From positions 248,001 to 312,000 of the forward strand of contig CBFFRQ010000054.1 in NCBI GenBank assembly GCA_965644315.1: a DNA stretch of 64,000 bases, written 5' to 3'. The DNA is from Caecitellus pseudoparvulus. Taxonomy: Eukaryota > Bigyra: Bicosoecida. Shown one piece after another: positions 1 through 9,456 of this stretch (positions are counted from its first letter, which is position 1; every line of letters begins with the position of its first letter). The notes beneath the pieces are model-generated. The model was not told the origin of the DNA, did not search any database, and worked only from the letters and a program-made list of their open reading frames with translations. Made by a program: the position numbers and the translations under genes.

Positions 1-1759
1 GCTGGCGGCCCCGGGGGCGCAGGAACACACCCCACAAGTCCGCCACGAGGGGTGTCGCATGGCGCGACCTGTGATCGCGCATGACGTGCACTGCGTCCTG
101 GCGGTTAACCCACGATGCCACCGCGACGGCTTCTCGCCAGGTCGGAATGGCCGCGGGCGACCGGAACACCAGCCGCTGCACATTGAAGGCTGGCGCTTGA
201 GACAGCGCAGCCAGGTGCCCTGCGCCCACGGGCCACCCCTGCACTGGCAGCACTCGCACCAGGGGCAGCGAGTGCAGCGCGTCAGGCATGGAGGAGTCAG
301 CTGGCAGGGCGTGCTGCGTTGCAGCGGCCAATTCGGCCACGCCCCCCCCCTGCGCCGCTGCCGCCAGCACCTCTTGCACTGTGACTTCTGCCAGACGCAG
401 CAAGGGTGGCGTGGCGTACAGCCACAGCTGCCACCGTGGGTACATGATTGCAGTGCTGGCCAACGCAGCACGCACTGCAGCGAGCATCGTAGTGGACTCG
501 TGCGTTTCAGGCAAGGACATGGCCACGGCCCCCGTGGTCAGGGGCTCCCCCATCGCCTCTGCTGCCGCCACCACCTCGGCCAGGGCCTGCTTGAGGGGTG
601 TCAGGGGGGGGTGCGGCGCCAGCCACCCCTGCACCTGGGGCAGGCTTGACTCGTTCAGGGGGGCCTGTGGGCGCAGTGGGCGGGGCAGGCGCCGCGCGAC
701 GTCCACGACGGTCCTCCAGAACGCATCAGGGCGGGGCGACCGAAGAAACGCCCGCAGCATGCCCTGGCCTTGTCGCACCAGCCGAAGCATTGTGCGGCAG
801 TCGCCGCCGCGTGAGGAGTACCGCTGCCCCCACCCCGTCGTGTGGTCCACCACAACGCCATGCGTTACGCCGCCCCGCATGCCGTACACGTGGGACACCC
901 AGTCGTCTGTGAACCACGTGCGCAGCTGGTGGGGGTAATACGCAGGGAACACCTCCAGGTGAGTGGCGTGTGTGAAATCGTGCGTTAGAATGGCCGTGTT
1001 GCCGTTGTCGTGTTTCGGCCCAGTCATGCCCACCAGCGGCGGCCAGCGGCGCAGCAGCAGTTCCTGGACCATGGCCCCCGCCCAGCCGCCGCTGACGAAC
1101 GATGTGTCATCGTTGATGCGGTACAGGAAGTCTGCACCCGCTGCAGCCCCCGCCGCCATGGCAGCTGCGTGTGCCAGGCTGGGTGCGTGGTGGGAGCCAG
1201 ACGGCACCAGCAACAGCTGCACGGCCAGGCCAGGGCGGGCACAGTGTGCGAAGGCGGCAAAGCTTGCCTGCAGCATGGCCCGCTGTTCCGGGCTGGCCAG
1301 CACTGGGTCGTCGTCGTCAAACGCAGCCACAACGCTGTACCGGAAGCCGTCCTCGGCAGTGATGAAGAGAGTCGGCACCACCACCTGCATGAGGGGCAGG
1401 TCTGTCAAGTGTGCATCTGCACGCACCTCCACGCCACGGGTGGTGGTGCCGAACCCCACTGCGATGTGCAGCTTGTCGTGGCCTGCGCCGCTGAACGCTG
1501 AACGAATTTCCGCAGGTGACCTTGCTGGCCGCCGAGCTGCCGCTTCCAGGCACTGCACAATCGTCCGCCCGTTGCTCCCGGGCAAGGACGGGTCTCCTAG
1601 GTGTTTTTGCCAAGCCCGAGCGCGCTGCAGTGACGCTGCGGCTGCACCAGGGCCGCCTCCCGCCAACATGCTCCACACCGTCCACACCCCGCCCACAACC
1701 GCGGCCACGCAGCTCAGCACGACGCAGGCAGCCAAGGACAGGCGCTTGCCACGCTCCAT
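1..1759 (-). CDS. Type II membrane glycosyltransferase (GT-A fold), C-terminus beyond window
   Basis: The minus strand is open from ATG 1759-1757 to the window edge (586 codons, no stop). Residues 1-10 are a short basic tail (MERGKR), followed by one hydrophobic anchor at about 9-32, the layout of a Golgi type II glycosyltransferase. In the luminal part I see an acidic run FDDDDP near 148-152 and DFLYRINDDTSF near 210-221, a DxD-like metal/nucleotide-sugar site. Further on comes a stretch containing FTDDWVSHVYG, typical of algal and protist GT-A enzymes. The plus-strand ORFs here are antisense shadows. Donor sugar and acceptor cannot be told. The start is chosen because it directly precedes the anchor; no upstream exon is evident. 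It is transcribed away from the SEL1 gene at 2271. Confidence 0.8.
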   Translation of the reverse strand, partial: MERGKRLSLAACVVLSCVAAVVGGVWTVWSMLAGGGPGAAAASLQRARAWQKHLGDPSLPGSNGRTIVQCLEAAARRPARSPAEIRSAFSGAGHDKLHIAVGFGTTTRGVEVRADAHLTDLPLMQVVVPTLFITAEDGFRYSVVAAFDDDDPVLASPEQRAMLQASFAAFAHCARPGLAVQLLLVPSGSHHAPSLAHAAAMAAGAAAGADFLYRINDDTSFVSGGWAGAMVQELLLRRWPPLVGMTGPKHDNGNTAILTHDFTHATHLEVFPAYYPHQLRTWFTDDWVSHVYGMRGGVTHGVVVDHTTGWGQRYSSRGGDCRTMLRLVRQGQGMLRAFLRSPRPDAFWRTVVDVARRLPRPLRPQAPLNESSLPQVQGWLAPHPPLTPLKQALAEVVAAAEAMGEPLTTGAVAMSLPETHESTTMLAAVRAALASTAIMYPRWQLWLYATPPLLRLAEVTVQEVLAAAAQGGGVAELAAATQHALPADSSMPDALHSLPLVRVLPVQGWPVGAGHLAALSQAPAFNVQRLVFRSPAAIPTWREAVAVASWVNRQDAVHVMRDHRSRHATPLVADLWGVFLRPRGRQ

Positions 1760-2270
1760 TCGCCGAATGCTACCAGCCAGGCGCCCTGCATGTCTCCGGA
1801 AAGCCCTGCTGCACGGCCCGAGGGTATGCGCTGCGCTGCCGTTGCGCTGCGCACCCAGCATGACAACTGGCTGGTGCTGGTGCGGGCAGTTTGGGCGGCC
1901 GAAGGGCGACCTGCCACGCCCTGGAGATTCAGGCAAGGGGGTCTGGGCAAGGGCACTCGCTGGGTCGTCAGTTGGGTGGGTTTTATTTGCCATTGGCGTG
2001 CACTGAAGCGAAATGTGGGAGATATTCGTACTTGCGGAAATTCGTTTACAGCACCTGTCGGAAGAAAGCACCTGCAACCTGCACCGGGATAGGACCAACA
2101 ACTCGATCCAAGTGCACTAGTCCACACATCACACATAAATTCAATCCCCACCACACCAGCACAGGACGCACGCCTGAGAGAGCCCTCCCCATTTCGCCCG
2201 GCAAAGGCTGGGCGGACCCGCTGCCTGTTTGGTGCTGCTTACGGCACTGCTCTTGCGCCACCACGCCGAC
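1760..2270. promoter_or_regulatory. Divergent intergenic region
   Basis: This 511-bp stretch separates the divergent glycosyltransferase and SEL1 starts, so it should carry both promoters. It is less GC-rich than the flanking genes between about 1970 and 2160. I see no clear motif beyond an A/T-rich patch (acacataaattc near 2130). The second SEL1 copy lacks this region. Confidence 0.4.
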
Positions 2271-4838
2271 ATGGCTGTTGCTGCACCCGCGGAAACGACG
2301 GCAGCAGGGCCACCTGCCAGCGTAGAGGACGGAAAGGACGCACCCATGGCGCCCGCGCGTACATTCTCGGAGTCTTTGGCAGCAGCAGAGGGCGGCGACG
2401 CTCAGGCGGCGTTTTCTGTCGGCTCAGCTTTCCTTACCGGGAGCGACGGCGCGCCGACAGACCCCCTGCGAGCCTGCAAGTTCCTGCACATGGCCATGGA
2501 GGCAGAGGTGGAGGGCGCTGCAGACGCGTTTGAAAAGGCGATGTTGATGGATGCGGGAGATGGGCCGACTGTCGCTGACACGTGGGACTGGCTGGAGGCC
2601 GCTCAGTCCTCGGCCGATGCCAACGCAGCTCTGGCTCTGGCGGCAGTGTACCGCGACGGAGCAGGGGCGTTGCCAGTGGACCCGGAACAAGCCGAGGTGT
2701 TCCTGCGCCTCGCCTCCAAGCACGGCTCAGGGGAAGCGTCTCTCTTGCTGGGGCGAGCTGGGCTGACGCCGCCGCCGCCGGGGGTGCCTGCCTGCAACGT
2801 GTCACCGGCTGACAGCCTGGCCTTCTTCAAACGCGCGTCCGTGTCGCTGGAGCCCGGCATCGCCCGAGCGGCGGCTGTGGACATGGCACACCTCTTCAGC
2901 CGTGGCAACCCGCCCACCGCGCCGGATGGGGAGGAGCTGCCCCCACCAGAGGAGGGCGTGGATGCGGTGGCGGAGCTGGGCCGGGTCCCCGTGGACCCCC
3001 TCCGGGCCGTGCAGTGGGCCCGGGCCGCAGGGGAGCTTGGCGCAGAGCAAGGCGCGGACCTCCTGCGGCAGTGTGAGGAAGCACTGGGGCCGGACCAGGC
3101 TGGCCTGTGGCGGCTGGCGCAGACAGCGACAGGGGGCGGGCAGACGGCACCTGACGCGGCATTCGAGCTGGGCGTCAAGTACTACTTTGGGCGGGGCGTG
3201 CCGAAGGACATGGCGGAGGCGGTGAAGTGGTTTCGTATGGCGGGCAGCGCGGGGCATGTGCGTGCGTGTGGGCAGCTGGGGTTCATCTACGCGTCAGGCA
3301 AGCCCGGCGTGCCGGCGTCTGACGGCGAGGCGTGTGCGTGGATGGAGCAGGCGGCGGTGCTGGGCGACATGAACGCAGCGTACAACCTGGGCCACATGCT
3401 GTCCAACGGGCGTGGGCCGAACGGGGTGGATGGGCCTGGCGCGCTGAAGTGGTTGTCGAAGCCGGCGGCACGAGGCGACGCCAAGTCCATGAACGCCATC
3501 GGGCGCCTGTACCACGCCGGCATCGGCATGGAGCGGGACTGGGTGCAGGCAGCCAAGCACTACGAGGCTGCAGTGGAGGCCGGCCACGACACCGCCGCGT
3601 GGAATTTGAAGGTCATGTACGAGCACGGCGGGCACGGCCTGGAGGCGGACGAGGCGCTGGAGGGCAAGTGGGCCCACGTTGCGGCCAAGCGGGGGTACTC
3701 CTCTGCCATGACCTTCATGGGCGCTGCGTTTGAGAGTGGCACGCACTCCTTCCAGCGCAACGCCCGCGCCTCACGACACTGGTGGTTGAAGGGCGCAGAG
3801 GCGGGAGCATCCTACTGCATGATGCGCGCTGGTCTGATCTATTCCATCGGGGACGGCGGTGTGTGGGACGGTGCTGCTGTGCGCAGGTGGTGGCTTGCAT
3901 TGCAGGAATCTGGCTGCGATGACTCCATAGCCCTGACATACCCAGCCCTTGTCCACCTGCACGGGTATGGCGGCCCGAGGGACGACGCGCAGGGCTATAA
4001 ACTGATGTCGGAGGCGTATGAGCGGTACGGCTGCATCCAGTCGGGATCCTACGCCGCCGTGATGATGTCGGAAGGGCGGGGGACGGAGGCGGACTTTGAC
4101 GGCGCAGTTGCCAAGGCAGTCGAAATCATGGACCGCGCGGCAGCCGATGAGCAGGACGAGCTGCTGGAACTGCACTTTTTGGTGGGCTTGGCCCACTGGC
4201 GAGGTGCCGGCGGCAAGGCGGTGGACGAGGAAGCAGCCCTGGAGTGTTGGCGGCAAGCAGCTGCGTATGGCCAGACTGGCGCCGTGCTGCTCATCGAAGA
4301 GGTCACGGCCACCCGTGACAGCAGCCCCTTTGACGCCAGCGCCATGCTGGAGGCAGGGGAGGCCGCCAATGCCGAGACGCTGTTCCGGCTGGGCCTCAGC
4401 CACATCCTCGGCACAGACGAGGGTGTGGAAGCGAGCTGGCCCGCGGCGTTCCAGTGCATGGTCCGGGCAGCTGACCTGGGCCACCCCCTTGCAGCCTGTG
4501 CCGAGTGCTGGATGCGTGAGGAGCTGCACGGGGGCGCCGTGGACGCTGCCGAGCGGGAAGCAGACCTCATTCGCTCAGCTTCCGAAGCTGGCGTTCCCCT
4601 CGGGCACCTGCACTACGCACGCCTGCTGGGAGCTGGGTGTGGCCAGCAGGAGCCAGACCTGGCACAGGCCATGCGACTCCTGGCACTGGCGAGTGAAGGA
4701 GGGCTGGAGGAGGCAGCCGTGCACAAGGCGCACGACATGGTGGCGTTTTCGTACGGCCGCGAAAGCGACTTGGAGGCGTTGCCAGAGGCCATGCGCCAGG
4801 CAGTGCTGAAGCTGCTGGCAAAGAGCACCGATGAGTAG
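2271..4838 (+). CDS. SEL1-repeat protein, full-length copy (SEL1-A)
   Basis: Intronless 855-residue protein. The frame is open further upstream, but only from a TTG; the first ATG is 2271 (MAVAAPAETT). The body is a series of SEL1-like tetratricopeptide repeats of about 36 residues, recognisable by alternating small residues and AVKWF/ALKWL/AAKHY motifs. Examples are GVKYYFGRGVPKDMAEAVKW, LGHMLSNGRGPNGVDGPGAL and GRLYHAGIGMERDWVQAAKH. Such alpha-solenoids act as adaptors in protein complexes (ERAD, signalling). No signal peptide or membrane segment is visible, so a soluble scaffold is likely. It is followed 623 bp downstream by ANK-A on the same strand, and the pair is repeated at 9456-15664. 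Residues from about 180 to the end recur almost unchanged in the truncated copy. Partner and exact function are unknown. Confidence 0.85.
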   Translation: MAVAAPAETTAAGPPASVEDGKDAPMAPARTFSESLAAAEGGDAQAAFSVGSAFLTGSDGAPTDPLRACKFLHMAMEAEVEGAADAFEKAMLMDAGDGPTVADTWDWLEAAQSSADANAALALAAVYRDGAGALPVDPEQAEVFLRLASKHGSGEASLLLGRAGLTPPPPGVPACNVSPADSLAFFKRASVSLEPGIARAAAVDMAHLFSRGNPPTAPDGEELPPPEEGVDAVAELGRVPVDPLRAVQWARAAGELGAEQGADLLRQCEEALGPDQAGLWRLAQTATGGGQTAPDAAFELGVKYYFGRGVPKDMAEAVKWFRMAGSAGHVRACGQLGFIYASGKPGVPASDGEACAWMEQAAVLGDMNAAYNLGHMLSNGRGPNGVDGPGALKWLSKPAARGDAKSMNAIGRLYHAGIGMERDWVQAAKHYEAAVEAGHDTAAWNLKVMYEHGGHGLEADEALEGKWAHVAAKRGYSSAMTFMGAAFESGTHSFQRNARASRHWWLKGAEAGASYCMMRAGLIYSIGDGGVWDGAAVRRWWLALQESGCDDSIALTYPALVHLHGYGGPRDDAQGYKLMSEAYERYGCIQSGSYAAVMMSEGRGTEADFDGAVAKAVEIMDRAAADEQDELLELHFLVGLAHWRGAGGKAVDEEAALECWRQAAAYGQTGAVLLIEEVTATRDSSPFDASAMLEAGEAANAETLFRLGLSHILGTDEGVEASWPAAFQCMVRAADLGHPLAACAECWMREELHGGAVDAAEREADLIRSASEAGVPLGHLHYARLLGAGCGQQEPDLAQAMRLLALASEGGLEEAAVHKAHDMVAFSYGRESDLEALPEAMRQAVLKLLAKSTDE

Positions 4839-5461
4839 CAAAGGCACCGTGTGCCCCCCCGCATACCCACACAAAGTGGAAGGTGGGGGGGTCATTGCAG
4901 GTGGCAAGAATGCAACCTCCGCTACAGATGTCCGTGTTCATGCAGGCAGCCAAGCCAGGGGGCGGGCAAGTTTGCTTGGCTGGATGGGGGTGACGGGGGG
5001 GGGGGCGTTGGAAAGGGGTGTGGAGTCGTCCGCTAGCGTCGGAAGGCGGCAGAGCTTGGGGTCGGCATCTCGTCGGGTTCCATGTGAGGGGGGGTCGCCG
5101 CGCGGGGTTGGGCGTTGGCCTCCCGAGCAGCTTGGGACGCCATGGTGTGCGGCAAAACGCTGAGATGGCTGGTGGAGGTGCTGGTGAGGTGGGGATGCCT
5201 GGGTGAGGTCAGTCCAGCACGCCTCGGGAGCACAGTGCTTGAGCAAGTTTGCATGGATGGGCGTGAGTGAGCCTTGAAGCAGTGATCTGCAGGTAGGTGT
5301 GGCACTGTCACGACTGTGTCACAACAATCGTCCACGACTTCTTCCTGCATTGGACAGTGAGAAACATCCACACTTGAGATTCCTTTTTTGAGCCGCTTGT
5401 GTAGCTGTGCAGGTGAGGTGTTTGGCGGCAGCACTTGCGCCATCTGCAACCCCACCACGCC
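4839..5461 (+). other. SEL1-A to ANK-A spacer
   Basis: This 623-bp non-coding spacer is nearly identical to 11502-12124. It contains G runs (about 4992-5008) and a conserved stretch before the ANK ATG (from about 5330). It presumably holds the SEL1 3' UTR and the ANK promoter. No gene is seen. Confidence 0.5.
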
Positions 5462-8400
5462 ATGGCTGATGGCAGGGGCAGTCAGTCGGTGGAGGGGCGA
5501 TGGAAGGCTGCATGTGACGGTGAGCAAGAAGATGTATTGCTGAGCATACTTGAGAGGTGCGGTGGTGGTGCGGGTGTGGGTCTGGGAGGCTTGTCAAGCG
5601 GGGAGACGTCAGCTGGCTTTTTGGTGGCGTGCAAGAAAGGACACGTTGCGCTGCTGCGTGGGCTGTTGGCGTTGGAGGGGGATCTTGTTGTGAACGTGCA
5701 TGCACAAGATGAGGATGGGCCCGAGGCTGGCTTCCGACTTGCCTGTGCGAACGGCCACGTGGATGTGGTACGTGAGCTGCTGGCTCTGACGGGTGATCGA
5801 GCTGTGGATGTGCATGCAGGGGTCAATGGCGACCCTGAGTATGGCTTCTTGCTTGCCTGTGAGAACGGCCACATTGACGTGGTGCGTGAGCTGCTGGCGC
5901 TGAGCGGACATCGAGCCGTGGATGTGCATGCAGGGGTCAAGGGCGACCCTGAGTGGGGCTTCCGTGCTGCCTGTGAGAACGGCCACATTGACGTGGTGCG
6001 TGAGCTGCTGGCGCTGACGGGTGATCGAGCTGTGAATGTGCATGCAGGCTTCAATGGCGACCCTGAGTACGGCTTCCGACTTGCCTGTGTGAACGGGCAC
6101 ATTGATGTGGTGCGTGAGCTGCTGGCGCTGAGCGGACATCGAGCCGTGGATGTGCATGCAGGGGTCAAGGGCGACCCTGAGTACGGCTTCCTGGCTGCCT
6201 GCCAGAACGGCCACATTGACGTGGTGCGTGAGCTGCTGGCTCTGACGGGTGATCGAGCCGTGGATGTGCATGCAGGGGTCAAGGGCGTTCCTGAGTATGG
6301 CTTCCGACTTGCCTGTGCGAACGGCCACATTGACGTGGTGCGTGAGCTGCTGGCTCTGACGGGTGATCGAGCTGTGGATGTGCATGCAGGGGTCAAGGGC
6401 GACCCTGAGTGGGGCTTCCTGGCTGCCTGCCAGAACGGCCACATTGACGTGGTGCGTGAGCTGCTGGCTCTGAGCGGACATCGAGCCGTGGATGTGCATG
6501 CAGGGGTCAAGGGCGACCCTGAGTGGGGCTTCCGTGCTGCCTGTGAGAACGGCCACATTGACGTGGTGCGTGAGCTGCTGGCGCTGACGGGTGATCGAGC
6601 TGTGAATGTGCATGCAGGCTTCAATGGCGACCCTGAGTACGGCTTCCGACTTGCCTGTGTGAACGGGCACATTGATGTGGTGCGTGAGCTGCTGGCGCTG
6701 AGCGGACATCGAGCCGTGGATGTGCATGCAGGGGTCAAGGGCGACCCTGAGTACGGCTTCCTGGCTGCCTGCCAGAACGGCCACATTGACGTGGTGCGTG
6801 AGCTGCTGGCTCTGACGGGTGATCGAGCCGTGGATGTGCATGCAGGGGTCAATGGCGTTCCTGAGTATGGCTTCCGACTTGCCTGTGCGAACGGCCACAT
6901 TGACGTGGTGCGTGAGCTGCTGGCTCTGACGGGTGATCGAGCTGTGGATGTGCATGCAGGGGTCAAGGGCCACCCTGAGTACGGCTTCCGAAAGGCCTGT
7001 GAGAACGGTCACATTGATGTGGTGCGTGAGCTGCTGGCGCTGAGCGGACATCGAGCCGTGGATGTGCATGCAGGGGTCAAGGGCGACCCTGAGTGGGGCT
7101 TCCTGGCTGCCTGCCAGAACGGCCACGTGGATGTGGTGCGTGAGCTGCTGGCACTGACGGGTGATCGAGTCGTGGATGTGCATGTAAGGGTCAATGGCGA
7201 CCCTGAGTACGGCTTCCTGCTTGCCTGTGAGAACGGCCACATTGACGTGGTGCGTGAGCTGCTGGCGCTGACGGGTGATCGAGCTGTGGATGTGCATGCA
7301 GGGGTCAAGGGCCACCCTGAGTGGGGCTTCCGTGCTGCCTGTGAGAACGGCCACATTGACGTGGTGCGTGAGCTGCTGGCGCTGAGCGGACATCGAGCCG
7401 TGGATGTGCATGCAGGGGTCAAGGGCGACCCTGAGTACGGCTTCCTGCTTGCCTGCCAGAACGGCCACATTGACGTGGTGCGTGAGCTGCTGGCGCTGAG
7501 CGGACATCGAGCCGTGGATGTGCATGCAGGGGTCAAGGGCGACCCTGAGTACGGCTTCCGACTTGCCTGTGAGAACGGCCACATTGACGTGGTGCGTGAG
7601 CTGCTGGCGCTGACGGGTGATCGAGCCGTGGATGTGCATGCAGGCTTCAAGGGCGACGTTGAGTACGGCTTCCGAAAGGCCTGTGAGAACGGCCACGTGG
7701 ACGTGGTGCGTGAGCTGCTGGCGCTGAGTGGGCATCGAACCGTGGATGTGCATGCAGGCTTCAATGGCGACCCTGAGTATGGCTTCCGAGCTGCCTGCCA
7801 GAACGGCCACATTGACGTGGTGCGTGAGCTGCTGGCACTGACGGGTGATCGAGCTGTGGATGTCCATGCCGCTTTCAAGGGTAGTCCTGAGGCTGCCTTC
7901 CTGGCTGCCTGTGTGAACGGACACTTTGCTGTTGTGCGTGAGCTGCTGGCGCTGACGGGTGATCGAGTCGTGGATGTGCATGCAGGCTTCAAGGGTGACC
8001 CTGAGTATGGCTTCCGAAAGGCCTGTGAGAACGGCCACATTGACGTGGTGCGGGAGCTGCTGGCTCTGAGCGGACATCGAGCCGTGGATGTGCATGCAGG
8101 GGTCAAGGGCGACCCTGAGTGGGGCTTCCTGGCTGCCTGCCAGAACGGCCACGTGGATGTGGTGCGTGAGCTGCTGGCACTGACGGGTGATCGAGTCGTG
8201 GATGTGCATGTAAGGGTCAATGGCGACCCTGAGTGGGGCTTCCGTGCTGCCTGTGAGAACGGCCACGTGGATGTGGTGCGTGAGCTGCTGGCTCTGACGG
8301 GTGATCGAGCCGTGGATGTGCATGCAGGGGTCAATGGCGACCCTGAGTATGGCTTCCGAGCTGCCTGCCGGCACGGCCACGTGGAGGTGGTGCGCGAGCT

Positions 8401-8626
8401 GCTGGCTCTGACGGGTGGTCGAGTCATCTCACTGCAATCATGCCTTGAGGCTGGAGAGTTGGCTAGGCAGGCAGCCAGAGATGCCGTTTGGCTCGGCACC
8501 AGCACTCGGCAGGGTCGCATGGCCATGATACTGCTACGGAGCGCAAAGAGGGCAAGGAAGCGTCCACGGCCACAGACCGGCGCAGCGTTGGTGTCTTCAT
8601 CAGGGAAGGCTGCACGCTCTGACTGA
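5462..8626 (+). CDS. Ankyrin-like repeat protein with about 25 repeats (ANK-A)
   Basis: Intronless 1054-residue protein starting at ATG 5462 (context gccATGG); the frame extends upstream only to a TTG. An N-terminal cap (MADGRGSQSVEGRWKAACDG, residues 1-20, then VLLSILERC) is followed by about 25 tandem 38-residue units. The consensus is GHIDVVRELLALTGDRAV, then DVHAGVKGDPEYGFRLACEN. GHIDVVRELLAL matches the ankyrin helix pair, but the usual TPLHLA turn is replaced by GFRLAC and the loop is longer, so these are divergent ankyrin repeats. The C-terminus has DAVWLGTSTRQGRMAMILLR, shared with ANK-B and ANK-C, then a basic tail (KRARKRPRPQ) that ANK-B lacks. A binding scaffold is expected; the ligand is unknown. 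DNA of the array is highly homogenised, implying recent unit exchange. Confidence 0.85.
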   Translation: MADGRGSQSVEGRWKAACDGEQEDVLLSILERCGGGAGVGLGGLSSGETSAGFLVACKKGHVALLRGLLALEGDLVVNVHAQDEDGPEAGFRLACANGHVDVVRELLALTGDRAVDVHAGVNGDPEYGFLLACENGHIDVVRELLALSGHRAVDVHAGVKGDPEWGFRAACENGHIDVVRELLALTGDRAVNVHAGFNGDPEYGFRLACVNGHIDVVRELLALSGHRAVDVHAGVKGDPEYGFLAACQNGHIDVVRELLALTGDRAVDVHAGVKGVPEYGFRLACANGHIDVVRELLALTGDRAVDVHAGVKGDPEWGFLAACQNGHIDVVRELLALSGHRAVDVHAGVKGDPEWGFRAACENGHIDVVRELLALTGDRAVNVHAGFNGDPEYGFRLACVNGHIDVVRELLALSGHRAVDVHAGVKGDPEYGFLAACQNGHIDVVRELLALTGDRAVDVHAGVNGVPEYGFRLACANGHIDVVRELLALTGDRAVDVHAGVKGHPEYGFRKACENGHIDVVRELLALSGHRAVDVHAGVKGDPEWGFLAACQNGHVDVVRELLALTGDRVVDVHVRVNGDPEYGFLLACENGHIDVVRELLALTGDRAVDVHAGVKGHPEWGFRAACENGHIDVVRELLALSGHRAVDVHAGVKGDPEYGFLLACQNGHIDVVRELLALSGHRAVDVHAGVKGDPEYGFRLACENGHIDVVRELLALTGDRAVDVHAGFKGDVEYGFRKACENGHVDVVRELLALSGHRTVDVHAGFNGDPEYGFRAACQNGHIDVVRELLALTGDRAVDVHAAFKGSPEAAFLAACVNGHFAVVRELLALTGDRVVDVHAGFKGDPEYGFRKACENGHIDVVRELLALSGHRAVDVHAGVKGDPEWGFLAACQNGHVDVVRELLALTGDRVVDVHVRVNGDPEWGFRAACENGHVDVVRELLALTGDRAVDVHAGVNGDPEYGFRAACRHGHVEVVRELLALTGGRVISLQSCLEAGELARQAARDAVWLGTSTRQGRMAMILLRSAKRARKRPRPQTGAALVSSSGKAARSD
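5636..8420 (+). repeat. 114-bp tandem array with 570-bp higher-order repeat
   Basis: The period is 114 bp (38 codons), seen for example in the recurring ggccacattgacgtggtgcg. Five successive units beginning near 5911 recur from 6481, exactly 570 bp later, almost base for base. This marks a recent in-frame duplication of a five-repeat block. Units carrying SGHRAV and TGDRAV subtypes alternate irregularly along the array. The last units (from about 8280) are more divergent. Confidence 0.9.
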
Positions 8627-8767
8627 AGGGCAGAGTAGGTGTGGGCTCCACGCTCCACCGCGCAGGTTGCCAAGGCCATTGCCAGGCTCTGGGGTGACCA
8701 ACGTGCGTAAGCTAGATAATGCACGTGAGCCTTGCATGGTTGGGGGCGTTGGCCTGGAAGCCATCCC
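8627..8767. other. ANK-A downstream region
   Basis: Short 3' flank of ANK-A. It aligns only partly with the region after ANK-B (15665 on). No gene is seen. Confidence 0.4.
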
Positions 8768-9456
8768 AAGGATGCGCAACATCTGCACCGACAGCGTGGC
8801 AGGTCCGTGGCGAACTGGCGAGGCTGTGGAAGGTCATGCTGGTCTTGTGATCATCTGCGCATCACCCTTGCAGCAGTGAACAGGCGACGGGCAAGTTTTC
8901 CGCTAGGGGCGACGCGTTTGCACTTTGCTCGGGGCAGTGGCATACATGGGGAGGTTCAGAGTCAAGGCAGCAGCAGCTCCCCTGCTCGCTCAAGCGGAGG
9001 CAAAAGAACCGGGTGGAAGACTTCCAGGGGACGCGGACAATGCATTGCGAGGGGATTCCGGGAAAGACTTGGGTCTCAGCGCTCAGACGTGGTGGGGGGC
9101 TCCTCGCCCTCGTCGCCGCCCTGCCGCCCCGACAGCAGGCGCACGTTGAGGAAGTCCCGTGTCTTGGCCACCTTCACCGCCCCTTCGCGCTGCTTGCGCT
9201 GGGCCAGGTCGTCCGCCAGCATGACCCGCAGGAGGTCACTCATGGTGACGACGCCCAGGACGGTGCGGCTGTCTCCAACGACGGCCAGGTGGCGCAAGCC
9301 CTTGCTGAGCATGTACTCGGCAGCCCGTGCCAGGGTCCAGGATGGCCGCCCGCACTTGACGGGGCGGACATGGCATCTGTGATGGGGGTGGTGGTGGCGT
9401 CGGGTCATACCTGAGCCGCGCGTGAAGCGGCCAGGCACCGCAGCAGGGTCAGGCCT
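8768..9456 (-). pseudogene. Internally deleted remnant of the CBS-domain gene
   Basis: Minus-strand sequence from about 9390 down to 9076 matches the last 100 or so codons of the CBS gene at 16181-17734 (AAEYMLSKGLRHLAVVGDSR, DLLRVMLADDLAQRK, ending PPTTSER). At 9406 the match jumps: 9406-9456 resembles 17702-17752, which holds the first exon and first splice donor of the intact gene. About 1.19 kb (16513-17701 equivalent) is missing. The ATG equivalent is changed (gcaccg instead of gcatcg), and one G is lost in the gggggcgg run near 9360, shifting the frame. It cannot make the normal protein. Confidence 0.85.

Larger units (their letters stand above)
2793..9456. repeat. Tandem segmental duplication, unit 1
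   Basis: Sequence from inside SEL1-A (about 2793, at gcctgcaacgtgtcac) through ANK-A to the CBS remnant recurs directly downstream. SEL1 stops (4838 and 11501) and ANK starts (5462 and 12125) are both offset by exactly 6663 bp. The spacer of 623 bp between SEL1 and ANK is nearly identical in both units. Homology at the 3' side covers about 8768-9406 against 15873-16512. The unit junction near 9453-9460 shares gcctgc with the SEL1-A sequence near 2790, a short microhomology. Confidence 0.85.

Noticed and set aside
963-2006. 347-codon plus-strand ORF
   Set aside because: It is antisense to a continuous minus-strand glycosyltransferase with a membrane anchor and DxD motifs; the plus translation is low-complexity Ser/Arg/Ala.
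5609-8380. 923-codon minus-strand ORF, and others at 5482-6966 and 7009-8769
   Set aside because: The 114-bp period is divisible by three, so any stop-free antisense frame of one unit stays open throughout. Plus-strand caps and ankyrin helices identify the real frame.
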